From: Cyclobacteriaceae bacterium
GTDB taxonomy: Bacteria > Bacteroidota > Bacteroidia > Cytophagales > Cyclobacteriaceae
Direction of reading: 5' to 3'
Assembly (NCBI GenBank): GCA_019638285.1
Contig: JAHBUB010000001.1
Location: 236,203-300,202, forward strand
Length of the DNA stretch: 64,000 bases
Under the pieces are notes generated by a model that saw nothing but the letters and a program-made list of their open reading frames with translations, was not told the origin of the DNA and ran no database searches. Shown here piece after piece: positions 35,567 to 45,267 of the stretch. How positions within the stretch are numbered: the first letter of the stretch is position 1; every line of letters begins with the position of its first letter. The position numbers were made by a program, and so were the translations under genes.

Positions 35567-36711
35567 GAATAACGCCAAAACAAATATTGATTCACACTTC
35601 ACTTTTTGTGGTTACTTTCATCACCACCACCTTGGCAGGGTCAGAGTGGACTTACGGAAAATCAGTCTTTATGCCCGGATATAGTTGGGCGGATTTTTAC
35701 AGTGGCATGTCGTACTCCATTCCCTTTCTGCTTATTCTCACAGTGCATGAATTCGGACATTATTTTACAGCTATCCATTATAAAGTAAAAACCACTTTAC
35801 CTTATTTCATACCACTGCCGCCTATTCCGCTTACGATTGGAACCATGGGCGCGCTCATACGACTTAAAGGGAAAGTAACCTCCAAGCAACATCACTTTGA
35901 TATTGGCATCGCGGGACCTCTTGCCGGGTTCGCAGTAGCCCTGGGTGTTTTATGGTATGGATTTACCCATTTGCCTCCTCCTGAGTATATATTTCAGATC
36001 CACCCTGAGTATGAACAATACGGATTGGCGTACGCAAATTTTGTTTACCAACCTCAATACCTGGCACAGAACGGAGGGGCTGATGTGATGATTGGGAAAA
36101 ATCTGCTATTTATCTTTTTCGAAAAATTCATAGCCGATCCTGCCCGTGTTCCCAACATACATGAGATCTTTCATTACCCTTTCCTCTTTGCAGGGTTTTT
36201 GTCCCTGGTTTTTACGAGTATTAATTTGCTTCCCATCGGACAGTTGGATGGAGGTCATGTGATATATGGCCTCTTGGGTTTCAAGGGCCACAGGAAAGTA
36301 GCATCCGTTACTTTTGTTTTGTTTCTATTCTATGCAGGCCTTGGTTACATCAACCCCGGTGACCCTGCGGATAGTTTGATGTGGGAGATTCCCTTATTCA
36401 TTGGCTTTCTTTATTTCTGTCTTACCGGTCTTGGGCTGCCGTGGAAGGATACCCTCATGTATGCGCTTTCTATGTTTGCCATTCAATACCTGCTGACTAC
36501 CCTTATCCCTGGAATTCAGGGCTACCCGGGTTGGTTGCTTTTTGTGTTTATCATTGGCAGATTTATTGGCGTGCAACATCCGCCCTCGGAGATAGAAGAA
36601 CCGCTAAATACAGAACGTGTAGCATTGGGATGGTTCGCTTTATTTGTATTTGTAATTTGCTTTGCGCCAAACCCACTTGAAATGGTAATCACGGGAGCTA
36701 GTCAACCTTGA
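35563..36711 (+). CDS. Site-2 protease family (M50) membrane metalloprotease
   Basis: A 382-residue multi-pass protein. The zinc motif HEFGH (His62, Glu63, His66) lies in a membrane helix, and the third ligand is Asp229 in LLPIGQLDGGH. About eight hydrophobic segments are visible, including a C-terminal group beyond the usual protease core. These enzymes cleave within membranes and often release anti-sigma factors. No sigma or anti-sigma gene adjoins. The 3' end overlaps the convergent T9SS gene by 14 bases. Confidence 0.9.
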   Translation: MRITPKQILIHTSLFVVTFITTTLAGSEWTYGKSVFMPGYSWADFYSGMSYSIPFLLILTVHEFGHYFTAIHYKVKTTLPYFIPLPPIPLTIGTMGALIRLKGKVTSKQHHFDIGIAGPLAGFAVALGVLWYGFTHLPPPEYIFQIHPEYEQYGLAYANFVYQPQYLAQNGGADVMIGKNLLFIFFEKFIADPARVPNIHEIFHYPFLFAGFLSLVFTSINLLPIGQLDGGHVIYGLLGFKGHRKVASVTFVLFLFYAGLGYINPGDPADSLMWEIPLFIGFLYFCLTGLGLPWKDTLMYALSMFAIQYLLTTLIPGIQGYPGWLLFVFIIGRFIGVQHPPSEIEEPLNTERVALGWFALFVFVICFAPNPLEMVITGASQP

Positions 36712-38629
36712 TGCGATGAGAGGAAACCCCGGATGAGTTGAACAACCTCAGAATATATAACCCGGGGCTTGCGTGTAGGAGCTGAACCCGCTGCTCTTCT
36801 TGGGTTTTTTCAACAGTGAAATCAATGGCTCTTCCAGTGATGTCATAAACTTGTATAGCGTTCACTTCGCCTGTAACAATAAAATTACCATTGGATGGAT
36901 TAGGGTAAAATTGAACTCTATTAGTTTCCGATGTAGGTAATCCTGTAATCACACCCTCTCCTTTTCCAAATACAGGTCGGATCATGAGGCTGCCCACAAG
37001 ATTTACATTGGGCTCCCATTCACCATTGGTATTAAAAAATATTTTATCACCGGAGTTGGTGTTTTTATCCAGTCCAATAGGTAGAGCGGTAGACGTTGAT
37101 TGTTTCCAGCCCACATAGAACTGATCTTTTACGGCCACCAATCTTGATAATTTCACCCTCCAAAAATTATTCTTTCTTCCACGCATCACGTTTTCGGTTT
37201 GTTTGTGAAGAAACGAGCCCGGGTCTCCTGATAAATCTTTTAGAATTTGAATTTCAATCGACTGGCCTATGTCTTTACCAAATTCAGGAAAATAAAAATC
37301 AATGGCTACGAGCGTGTCTCTTTCTTTTATCGTCTCCAGCGTAAACAAGTAGGCGAGCATTGCTCCTGGTTGGTTGAGCGTTGCGCCATATTCAGCAGTG
37401 CCATCATCATAAGCATAATAATCATCCAATGTGTAGGCAACCCTTGTGGTGTCGTTAAGCCTAAAATCAATGGGCGAATATTTTGCAGTGTTATAGTCAC
37501 CCAGTGGATCGGCCATGGACGGAACTACATTGTCTCCGGAGTTGATCCATAACTTTAATTTTATTCTAACTGCTGAATCTAAAACGGATAGCGTGGATAA
37601 GTCGGGTAGCATTTGAATGGGCGTTTTTCTAAACTCCAATGGCTGTAAAGGGTTTCCAATGGAGGTGGCCAGATCGAGCTGATGGGTGTACACTGTTTCT
37701 ATCCCATCACGGTATACAAAAATTGAATCTTCTGAGTCGTAGTTAATCGGCTGTACATCACTTTGGGTCGTATTGCCCGGAATAAACTCAAGATTGTGCA
37801 TGGTCAATAAAGGCGGTGTAAGGTGTGCCGCAGGATTTTCAATAAAATGATCATAAGGCATGGCATAATATCCGTTTACCATTGAGGTGAGTGGAATAGA
37901 AATGGTTCGATCGGGATAACTGGTGTCACTGGCGTTTCTTCCTTTGTTCAAATAGACGTAATCTATATTCCAGGTATCATAAGGCCCTGAAAGTCTTCCA
38001 TAACTTTGTAGGGCAAACTGAAACCCATTGTGGAAGAAGTCATTTCCTGCTACCGGGATCAGCGTCTGCACAAACACATTGGGATCTATGCTTCCATCAT
38101 TTTCTAAGGTGCTTACTGTGATCCATGCACCCGATACATTTTTAAATAATACCCTTAATTGATCTCCTGGATCAGGGGCTTCACCATTTCCCTGGTATTG
38201 ATAATAAAAACTTAAAAAGACGCTATTCCTTTCTGCCAAAGGAACCAGGTCCAAAGCAATGGGCCGTGAAACCAGACTGTCTGCAATACCTTTTGCCAAT
38301 GGATCATCTGCTACATATGGACTTCCCGAAGCATTGAGTCCGTCAAAAGTAGCTACTCCGAGAGAGGGCGGGTTTATCCCCATTCCCATATTTAGAGAAA
38401 CGGAACTTCCCGACTGCCACAGGGTGTCATGAGGTGAATCGGGTAAGTTGGAAAATGAGAAATCATCCCAAAAAGGCAAAGGCATGGGAGTGAGGGCCTG
38501 TGTGCGTGCGGAAGGATTTGATTTGGAATGTATTTCTTTGGGAAGAGGCACAAGGGTAAATTGTGAAAATGCCAGCTGGGCATTAATGACAAAAATCAAG
38601 ACCAGCCAACATTTGTTTCTACAATTCAT
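36698..38629 (-). CDS. Secreted protein with T9SS type A sorting domain
   Basis: About 643 residues. A signal peptide ends in NAQLAFSQ. The body is beta-rich with no known catalytic motif, and the last 75 residues are a T9SS type A sorting domain (FYPNPSNGNFIVTG, then IQVYDITGRAI, SPGLYILRLFN, ending HRIKVD). It should be secreted and possibly anchored at the surface. ATG at 38629 starts the signal peptide and lies 11 bases inside the PASTA gene, so the two are translationally linked. Function otherwise unknown. Confidence 0.82.
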   Translation of the reverse strand: MNCRNKCWLVLIFVINAQLAFSQFTLVPLPKEIHSKSNPSARTQALTPMPLPFWDDFSFSNLPDSPHDTLWQSGSSVSLNMGMGINPPSLGVATFDGLNASGSPYVADDPLAKGIADSLVSRPIALDLVPLAERNSVFLSFYYQYQGNGEAPDPGDQLRVLFKNVSGAWITVSTLENDGSIDPNVFVQTLIPVAGNDFFHNGFQFALQSYGRLSGPYDTWNIDYVYLNKGRNASDTSYPDRTISIPLTSMVNGYYAMPYDHFIENPAAHLTPPLLTMHNLEFIPGNTTQSDVQPINYDSEDSIFVYRDGIETVYTHQLDLATSIGNPLQPLEFRKTPIQMLPDLSTLSVLDSAVRIKLKLWINSGDNVVPSMADPLGDYNTAKYSPIDFRLNDTTRVAYTLDDYYAYDDGTAEYGATLNQPGAMLAYLFTLETIKERDTLVAIDFYFPEFGKDIGQSIEIQILKDLSGDPGSFLHKQTENVMRGRKNNFWRVKLSRLVAVKDQFYVGWKQSTSTALPIGLDKNTNSGDKIFFNTNGEWEPNVNLVGSLMIRPVFGKGEGVITGLPTSETNRVQFYPNPSNGNFIVTGEVNAIQVYDITGRAIDFTVEKTQEEQRVQLLHASPGLYILRLFNSSGVSSHRIKVD

Positions 38630-39440
38630 CAGATCCTGACTCTTCTTCTTCGTGATTCGGTTCCTTGTATCCGGGTGGAGCAATCCACAAATCAACAGGA
38701 TCGCCCACACGCACCTGTTCGTTTACGTCCGGGTATTGTTTGTAAACGACCGGTGAAGTACCCGTAGTATCCACGCCTGCAGGGATTTCAATTACGCCCA
38801 AGTGCAGGTTCCATCCTTGCAGCTTAAATAATGCCGTTTCGTAGCTGTCACCCAGTAGGCTACCGATTCGAAAATCCGTTCTTCCGTTACCATCACCTAC
38901 TACCAGGTCAATCACTGCTCCTTTAGGCACTCGTGTGCCTGCGTCAATGGACTTGCCCATATAACGCATTTCCTTTACCAGGTTTAGAAACGGACTGGGT
39001 GCGAGAATGATGTGACCCCTTCTGAGCTCATTGCTTTTCAACACCACCTCTGCATTGATGCGTGAGCGATCCACAAGATCGGGCATGGGTACGGTAGGAG
39101 GGGTAACGCGATTAAGGGTAATGTAAATCTTGCGGTTTTCTTTCACCTTAGAGCCTGGCTTGGGAAATTGTTGCAGCACGGTGAGGGGTGGAAAATCTTC
39201 CGAATAAGAAGAGTCGTTTATTTCGTAACGCAGGTCGTGACCCGATAAAAAGCCATCAATTTTATCGAGACTCATTCCTTCCAAATCAGGTACCGTAATG
39301 GTTTCACCATGATTGGTGCTGTTGGGCAAAAAGATATAGAAATAAAATATGGACAAAAAAGTAAGCAACCCAACAGCAATGATAAGATTGACTAGCAGTG
39401 AGCCCAGTGTATTAGATTGAAATGGTAGTTTAAATCGCAT
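38619..39440 (-). CDS. Membrane-anchored PASTA-domain protein
   Basis: A 273-residue protein: one transmembrane helix (about 12-35) followed by three extracytoplasmic PASTA repeats (about 46-112, 116-188, 190-262) and a short acidic tail. PASTA repeats bind peptidoglycan or muropeptides, usually in PknB-type kinases or penicillin-binding proteins; here no kinase or PBP domain is attached. It follows ddl by 4 bases, which makes a cell-wall role plausible. Its stop overlaps the start of the T9SS gene. Confidence 0.9.
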   Translation of the reverse strand: MRFKLPFQSNTLGSLLVNLIIAVGLLTFLSIFYFYIFLPNSTNHGETITVPDLEGMSLDKIDGFLSGHDLRYEINDSSYSEDFPPLTVLQQFPKPGSKVKENRKIYITLNRVTPPTVPMPDLVDRSRINAEVVLKSNELRRGHIILAPSPFLNLVKEMRYMGKSIDAGTRVPKGAVIDLVVGDGNGRTDFRIGSLLGDSYETALFKLQGWNLHLGVIEIPAGVDTTGTSPVVYKQYPDVNEQVRVGDPVDLWIAPPGYKEPNHEEEESGSDEL

Positions 39441-39444
39441 AGGT

Positions 39445-40524
39445 TTAAAACTTCAGAGACGATTGAAAGTCCTTTTCTATTCTTTGTGCATTTTTATATC
39501 TTTCCATTCCCAGGTCAATCAATCTGGAAATCAGATCAGTGAATGATACACCACGATCTTTCCACATCATAGGGTACATACTGCTATTGGTAAAACCAGG
39601 AATGGTATTAATTTCATTCACGTACACTTTTCCGTTTTCACACAGGAACAAATCCACACGGGCGAAATCCTCACATTGCAACTGCTGATAAGCTTTGATA
39701 GAATAATCGCGAATGGTGTCACTGGTTTCCTTGTCAAGCTTTGCTGGAACATCAATCTTTACCGCCTCACCATCCACGTATTTAGCATCAAAAGTATAGA
39801 ATTCATAATTGGCATTGACGATGATCTCTCCAGGCAGCGAGGCCTGGGGAGGATTGTTGCCAAGGATGGCGCATTCTATCTCTCTGCCTTTTATGAATTC
39901 TTCCAAAATGATACAATCATCATAGCGAAAGGAGTCCTCGAGGGCATCATCAAACTCTTCTTTACTTTTTACCTTGGAGACGCCTACTGAAGATCCGAGA
40001 TTGGCCGCCTTCACCATAAAGGGCAATCCGAGTTTCTCTTTCGCCTCTTCAAATTTTATTTCTGCACGTTGATTGTGGTGGAAAAACAAAAAATCTGTTA
40101 CTGGAATTCCTGCCTGTTGCATGAGTTGTTTTGCGACCAGTTTACTCATTGCTACAGAAGATCCCAGCACGCCAGTGCCTACCATTGGTATCCCCATGGC
40201 CTTTATCAGTCCTTGAATACTCCCGTCCTCTCCATCTGTACCATGAAGCACAGGAAAGATGATATCCAGGGTAGTTCTATTATTCTCTTCGTCTTCAAAG
40301 CATGGGTTCGCCCCATCAAGATGAAGTTTAAGCTTGCTTCCTTTTTCAATTTCTTTACTTACAGCGGGTGTGGCGTACCAGGTGCCACGCTTGGAAATCC
40401 CTATGCAATACGTTTCGAAAAGGTTCTTGTCAATATAGGTTTCGATATTCCTGGCTGAGTTAATGGAAACGCCATGTTCCACTGATTTACCTCCATAGAG
40501 AATACCTACTTTCAATTTCGTCAT
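39445..40524 (-). CDS. ddl: D-alanine--D-alanine ligase
   Basis: A 359-residue ATP-grasp ligase that makes D-Ala-D-Ala for peptidoglycan precursors. Visible features: the N-terminal GGKSVEHGVSI loop, FPVLHGTDGEDGSIQG, KAANLGSSVGVSKV, the EEFIKGREIECAIL segment and the C-terminal NEINTIPGFTNSSMYPMMW that closes the site. Length is typical of the Bacteroidota/VanA-like longer form. It begins a tightly packed unit with the PASTA protein and the T9SS cargo. A weak -7-like CATATTTG lies 19 bases upstream on the minus strand. Confidence 0.96.
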   Translation of the reverse strand: MTKLKVGILYGGKSVEHGVSINSARNIETYIDKNLFETYCIGISKRGTWYATPAVSKEIEKGSKLKLHLDGANPCFEDEENNRTTLDIIFPVLHGTDGEDGSIQGLIKAMGIPMVGTGVLGSSVAMSKLVAKQLMQQAGIPVTDFLFFHHNQRAEIKFEEAKEKLGLPFMVKAANLGSSVGVSKVKSKEEFDDALEDSFRYDDCIILEEFIKGREIECAILGNNPPQASLPGEIIVNANYEFYTFDAKYVDGEAVKIDVPAKLDKETSDTIRDYSIKAYQQLQCEDFARVDLFLCENGKVYVNEINTIPGFTNSSMYPMMWKDRGVSFTDLISRLIDLGMERYKNAQRIEKDFQSSLKF

Positions 40525-40603
40525 GCACTATTAATTCAACTTCAAATATGCCCAGTATTTAGGTGATTTCCACCAAAAAAAGAGCGCAATGTAGAAAATT
40601 CGA

Positions 40604-43600
40604 CTATCTGGTTATAAACACTTTGGTTGATTCGATTTGGTTGGCAACCTGAAGCTTTAAAATATATATTCCTGTCCGTTGGGTGCTCATATCCAGGGTA
40701 TAGGTCTGATTCAGATTGTCAGGGAGCAGATTATCCAAAACAAGTTGTCCCATCATATTATACACTTGAAGTCTTGAAGTCTCTTTTTCAGAAAGATTGA
40801 ATGTGATTTTAAGTTCATTCGATGAGGTGGTGTATATGCGGTACAGTGAAGTGGTGACAGGAGGAAAAGGGTTGTCATCATTGTACAGTTCAATTTCATC
40901 GAGGTACAAATTGTTTCCGTTATCATTGGTGGCCACAAAGGCAAGGCGCACATTTTCTTCGCCCACCAGATCATTGAGATTTACAAAGATCTTTGGAGTC
41001 ATCCAATCGGCATCATTGGCAGGTTTCCATTCTGATGGGCTGCTTTTCAGCGTAAGCTCATTACCGGTTTTGTCGAATTGTGTAGGTTTAAAAGTTAATC
41101 CTCCATCGGTAGAGGACAACAGGCGCAGGCGTTCGGTTCCTTTGGTGCCAAGTGCGTAGCTCACATCAAAAAACAGACTTGCTTTTACCGATTTAGAAAA
41201 ATCAAGGACCGGACTCACTAGCCAGGCTTCGTCACCTTTTGATGTATTGGAAAACGCTCTGTAAACCAGAGAGGTGCCTTTGTTGGTAGTAGTCAATTCC
41301 CAATTGAGCATATTGGCCTGGCTCACAATGGTCCATGTATCTTGAAACGAAAGATTAAAGTTTTGCCTTGCAGGAATCGTTTCGGCAGACTGATTCATAA
41401 TGACGGTGCGTGTTTTGGAATTGTTAAAGGGTGTTTCATCAGCACCTCCGTTGGGCGCTGATAAAGTAAAAGCTAATTCATTGGCTCCCGTACGTAGTAC
41501 AACAGGATCAAGTGTTAGTTCGATGCTTTCGCCCATAGAAAGCATCAACTGGTTGAATAATTTAGAAGAAGAAATTACGCCATTTACTTTTGTTTCTACG
41601 CTCACTTGGGTGAGGGGGTTGCTTCCCTCGTTGGTTACGGTAACAATTGGACTGAAGTTATTTTTGTTGATCACCGGAGATGGACTTATTATATCTGTAA
41701 GTGCTACCCCCAGTTCAACATCTGTTACAAATACGTTGTCCAAATACAAATTGTTGCCGTATCCATTTTTACCTATAAAGACGAACTGAATATCACCCGT
41801 TCCTACAAATGCGCTTAATGATTTTGAGAAAGTGCTCCATTGGGATTTACTGGATGGGATAAAGGAATTGGATGTGGCGGTAGCAGTGGCTAAATCTTGT
41901 CCAGATTCTCTGAATATTTCTATTCCACTGCTTAAATCTGAATTACAATTATTAATTATCAATACACGGAGTTCGTCCTGGAGGCTTGAGCTGGGAAATG
42001 GAGCGTATGCCCAGTCAAAATTTATGAACAAATTATTTTGAGATCCATCTAAATTTAAAATGGGTGAAAACAGCCTGTCTTCAACCCCTTTTTCTTCATA
42101 GCTATGATAATTAATGTATATGGCGTTATTGCCCGGTTCTCCATTTATTGCCGGCACATTTTGCCATGTCTTTAAATTATCCGGATTTTGAATAACCCAA
42201 TCAGTAGGAGTGGAGTTAAAATGCTCAAAGAATGGAACGTTGGAAATGAAAGGAACCGTTGCGGTGTGACTCATTAAGTCATCGGAGACCTTGCCGTCAA
42301 TCCCTCCATTGGTTTGTATAATTTGAAAACTAACCAAAGTTGAACTGGGTGAGGCAAGGGTAATGGCGTTGAAATCGATGGTGGTAACATCGAGTGGATT
42401 CAGGGAAAGCGCTACATCTTTTACTTCTTGCGAATTGCCATTTAACGCAAACGCTATTCGGGCCGATGTAATCACATTGGTTCCGTAGTTTCTTACCTCA
42501 ATGCTCGGTGTGACAGTCCCTCCACATGAGGTGGTACCTGGATTTAAGATGCGCTTTAATCCAAGGTCGTTGGCCACCGGAGCGGGCGGTTGGGAACCCA
42601 CGGAGGAAGTAAGGCTTACTCGTCTGGGACTGTTTTGTAAAATAATTTCCATACGGGTAACCTGCCCGGCTGTGAAAAGATTCATGCAGGCGTCATTGGT
42701 ATAATCGAGAAAGTTTTGAAACATCTTGTTATTGGAGCAACTCACTTGCGGGTGACCAGGACAGCCTGTAGTGGATGTAGATTGTACCGGAGTATCATCC
42801 ACATAATCCGAACCGTCTCCTGTTACAATACAACCACTATTATCACCCCAAATATGTCGAAGCCCCAAAAAATGACCCATTTCATGGGTGGCGGTTCTTC
42901 CTTTGTTAAACTGTGGCTCCAGGTTGAATGCGCCCGGTGTAGGTTCATCATCCACCGAGCCCACGTCCCTGTAATTAAGAACAATACCATCGGTCAGTGG
43001 GTCGGATGAGGATCCTTCTAAACCCGGCAAAGGAGATTCTGGAAACTGAGCATAACCAATATAACCACCAGGATCGTTTAGGTTGATGATCCAAATATTT
43101 AAATAGTCTTCCGATGGCCAGTAGCTCAACGATTCGAACACGGCTCTATCCGCAACTGTCCATTCCGTTTTAGTGCCTTGAACCCTACGGATTCCATTGG
43201 TAGCCAGTCCCTCGGGATCTTGTTTTGCCAATACAAATTCAATGTCCAAATTTCCGGCAACGGATAGAAACTCTGCGGGTGTTTGACTGGCATCTGCATT
43301 GAGGCGTTGAAAATCCTTATTGAGCACATGGATCTGAGAAATAAGTTGTGCGTCTGAAATGTTGGTGCCTGTTCCAATGGGTTCGCCATTATGGATGACA
43401 TGGAAAACTACCGGGATCACATAAGTGGCTGAGGAAGTTCCGTGGGTGCGAAAACTCTTAACGGTAGGCCGCACTTGTTGCCGGCTAATCCAGTTTTCAA
43501 ATCGTGTATTTTTGAGCTCGTAATGGGGGTCTATTATTTTCTGGTATTCTACGGTGGCACAGCGCTGCTGGCCAAACCCCTGCAAGGTAGATCCAATGAT

Positions 43601-43630
43601 TATTAAAATGATAAACAGTTGCTTACCCAC
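40604..43630 (-). CDS. Secreted M43 metalloprotease with T9SS type A sorting domain
   Basis: A 1,008-residue exported protease. The signal peptide ends GFGQQ. The pappalysin-like M43 domain (about 70-330) has the zinc motif HEMGHFLGLRH: His249, Glu250, His253, His259. Next come a CARDB-like region (about 345-460) and two choice-of-anchor J / cleaved-adhesin-like domains (about 460-640 and 770-930) separated by a second CARDB-like segment. The C-terminus (about 930-1008: LQVYNMMGQLV, GIYILKL) is a T9SS type A signal. Probably digests extracellular protein. It is 79 bases upstream of ddl and 113 downstream of nifU. Confidence 0.92.
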   Translation of the reverse strand: MGKQLFIILIIIGSTLQGFGQQRCATVEYQKIIDPHYELKNTRFENWISRQQVRPTVKSFRTHGTSSATYVIPVVFHVIHNGEPIGTGTNISDAQLISQIHVLNKDFQRLNADASQTPAEFLSVAGNLDIEFVLAKQDPEGLATNGIRRVQGTKTEWTVADRAVFESLSYWPSEDYLNIWIINLNDPGGYIGYAQFPESPLPGLEGSSSDPLTDGIVLNYRDVGSVDDEPTPGAFNLEPQFNKGRTATHEMGHFLGLRHIWGDNSGCIVTGDGSDYVDDTPVQSTSTTGCPGHPQVSCSNNKMFQNFLDYTNDACMNLFTAGQVTRMEIILQNSPRRVSLTSSVGSQPPAPVANDLGLKRILNPGTTSCGGTVTPSIEVRNYGTNVITSARIAFALNGNSQEVKDVALSLNPLDVTTIDFNAITLASPSSTLVSFQIIQTNGGIDGKVSDDLMSHTATVPFISNVPFFEHFNSTPTDWVIQNPDNLKTWQNVPAINGEPGNNAIYINYHSYEEKGVEDRLFSPILNLDGSQNNLFINFDWAYAPFPSSSLQDELRVLIINNCNSDLSSGIEIFRESGQDLATATATSNSFIPSSKSQWSTFSKSLSAFVGTGDIQFVFIGKNGYGNNLYLDNVFVTDVELGVALTDIISPSPVINKNNFSPIVTVTNEGSNPLTQVSVETKVNGVISSSKLFNQLMLSMGESIELTLDPVVLRTGANELAFTLSAPNGGADETPFNNSKTRTVIMNQSAETIPARQNFNLSFQDTWTIVSQANMLNWELTTTNKGTSLVYRAFSNTSKGDEAWLVSPVLDFSKSVKASLFFDVSYALGTKGTERLRLLSSTDGGLTFKPTQFDKTGNELTLKSSPSEWKPANDADWMTPKIFVNLNDLVGEENVRLAFVATNDNGNNLYLDEIELYNDDNPFPPVTTSLYRIYTTSSNELKITFNLSEKETSRLQVYNMMGQLVLDNLLPDNLNQTYTLDMSTQRTGIYILKLQVANQIESTKVFITR

Positions 43631-43743
43631 AGTTTACTAAAAAGATCCTCTTTTAAACCCGCCAGCACATGTTCGTACCAATGCGCTTTAACGCTAAATT
43701 ATTAAAATCTATGTCTTAATAGGTTAAAAAGAAATGCAGTAAC

Positions 43744-44013
43744 CTAAACGATAGGCATATTCACCACTTCAATGTGGCTAATTTCAGGAACGGATTTTTT
43801 TACGGCTTCTTCTATTCCTGCCTTAAAGGTCATGGTAGACATAGGGCAGGTACCACAATTGCCCATGAATTCTAAGATGAGTTTCTTTTCCTTTGTAATC
43901 TCAAGTACGCGCACGTCACCTCCATCCATGATCAGATAGGGGCGGATGTTATCTAGGGCGGCTTCCACCCTTCCATTCAAATCATCCTTTTTTGTCTTCG
44001 TGGTGTTCATCAT
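43744..44013 (-). CDS. NifU C-terminal domain Fe-S scaffold protein
   Basis: An 89-residue NifU-like protein consisting of the C-terminal Nfu domain only. The cluster-binding motif is CGTC (Cys53, Cys56) in EFMGNCGTCPMSTMT, preceded by RPYLIMDGGDV. It assembles or carries Fe-S clusters. Its ATG overlaps the Mrp stop by 4 bases, matching the Mrp-NifU pairing common in Bacteroidota. Complete and of normal length. Confidence 0.94.
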   Translation of the reverse strand: MMNTTKTKKDDLNGRVEAALDNIRPYLIMDGGDVRVLEITKEKKLILEFMGNCGTCPMSTMTFKAGIEEAVKKSVPEISHIEVVNMPIV

Positions 44014-45104
44014 ACTTTTATTTCAACCTTCTTGGTCTGTGCAAAGTTAGCATTTCTAATGGCAACCTGGCGGGCCATGGCTTCCGCCAAATCCTTAAAA
44101 GCTGCGGATACCGCCCCGTCTTTCATTACAGCGGGTAGGCCACTATCTCCGCTTTCACGAATTCCCTGCACCAACGGTATTTGACCCAGCAGAGGAACGT
44201 CATACTTCTCCGATAAGTTCTTACCTCCGTCTTTACCAAAGATAAAGTATTTATTGTCTGGCAGCTCCTCAGGAGTGAAGTAGGCCATATTTTCTACTAT
44301 CCCCAGCACAGGTACGTTGATTTGAGGTTGCTTGAACATAGCAAGGCCTCTCGTGGCATCTGCGAGGGCTACTTTTTGTGGGGTGGTTACGATAATGACG
44401 CCAGTTACAGGCACCGTTTGAACCAACGTGAGGTGGATATCACTGGTGCCAGGCGGCAGGTCAATAAATAAATAATCCAGCTCGCCCCATTCTGCATCAC
44501 TGATAAATTGCTTTAAAGCCGAACTCGCCATCGGCCCGCGCCAAACTACCGGGCTATCAGGAGGGGTAAGAAACCCGATGGACAATAACTTAACTCCATA
44601 TTGCTCAAGGGGCTGTATTACATTTTTTCCATTTACCACCCTTACATCGGGCTGGTCATACACGCAATTAAACATGACTGGTATAGATGGACCGTAAATA
44701 TCAGCGTCAATAAGCCCCACCCGGGCACCCATTTGTGCCAAAGCCACCGCCAGGTTTACAGTTACGGTAGACTTTCCAACACCTCCTTTACCGGAGGCAA
44801 TGGCAATAATATTCTTAACACCAGTGAGTACAGGAGCTTTTTCTCTGGAGGAGGTGACAGAAGAACTCATGGTAATATCCAATTCCAAATCTTGCCCAAT
44901 TACTTCCCTTACTGCTTCTACACAATCTTTTCTTATTTTCTCTTTCAATGGACAGGCAGGGGTAGTAAGTACCACTGTGAAACTCACTTTATCAGGATCG
45001 ATCTTAACATCCTTGATCATGTTGAGGGTAACAAGGTCGTTGTGTAAATCAGGATCTTGCACTGTAGAAAGTGCCACAATAATGTCTTTTTCAGAAAATT
45101 TCAT
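44010..45104 (-). CDS. mrp: Mrp/NBP35 family Fe-S carrier ATPase
   Basis: A 364-residue protein: an N-terminal MIP18-type domain (1-85, with the TTPACPLK motif) and a deviant-Walker P-loop NTPase (GKGGVGKST, residues 105-113; GLIDADIYGPS). It carries Fe-S clusters to targets in the cytosol. The region after ENMAYF, where E. coli Mrp has a CxxC pair for the bridging cluster, reads TPEELPDNKYFIFG with no cysteine. The NifU gene is coupled downstream. Divergent from dnaG. Confidence 0.94.
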   Translation of the reverse strand: MKFSEKDIIVALSTVQDPDLHNDLVTLNMIKDVKIDPDKVSFTVVLTTPACPLKEKIRKDCVEAVREVIGQDLELDITMSSSVTSSREKAPVLTGVKNIIAIASGKGGVGKSTVTVNLAVALAQMGARVGLIDADIYGPSIPVMFNCVYDQPDVRVVNGKNVIQPLEQYGVKLLSIGFLTPPDSPVVWRGPMASSALKQFISDAEWGELDYLFIDLPPGTSDIHLTLVQTVPVTGVIIVTTPQKVALADATRGLAMFKQPQINVPVLGIVENMAYFTPEELPDNKYFIFGKDGGKNLSEKYDVPLLGQIPLVQGIRESGDSGLPAVMKDGAVSAAFKDLAEAMARQVAIRNANFAQTKKVEIKV

Positions 45105-45213
45105 GCTCCATAATTAAATCGACTGCAATTTAAGACTAAAGAATCAAGTCTGCCTCCCTATTTGCCTTTTTTACCCATTTTTGCAGTCTTTTTGAATAAC
45201 TTAGTTTGCCTCA

Positions 45214-45248
45214 TTGCTAAACACACACAGCATAAAAAAGTATCTTTG
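45214..45248 (+). promoter_or_regulatory. Candidate dnaG promoter
   Basis: TATCTTTG at 45241-45248 matches TAnnTTTG exactly and lies 19 bases before the dnaG GTG. TTG at 45214-45216 is 24 bases upstream, just over the usual -33 spacing. Confidence 0.5.
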
Positions 45249-45267
45249 AAGTCCCAAAATTTTTCGA

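Noticed and set aside
44601-45047. Open frame of 148 codons on the plus strand
   Set aside because: Antisense to mrp, whose domains cover the whole stretch; no family resemblance.
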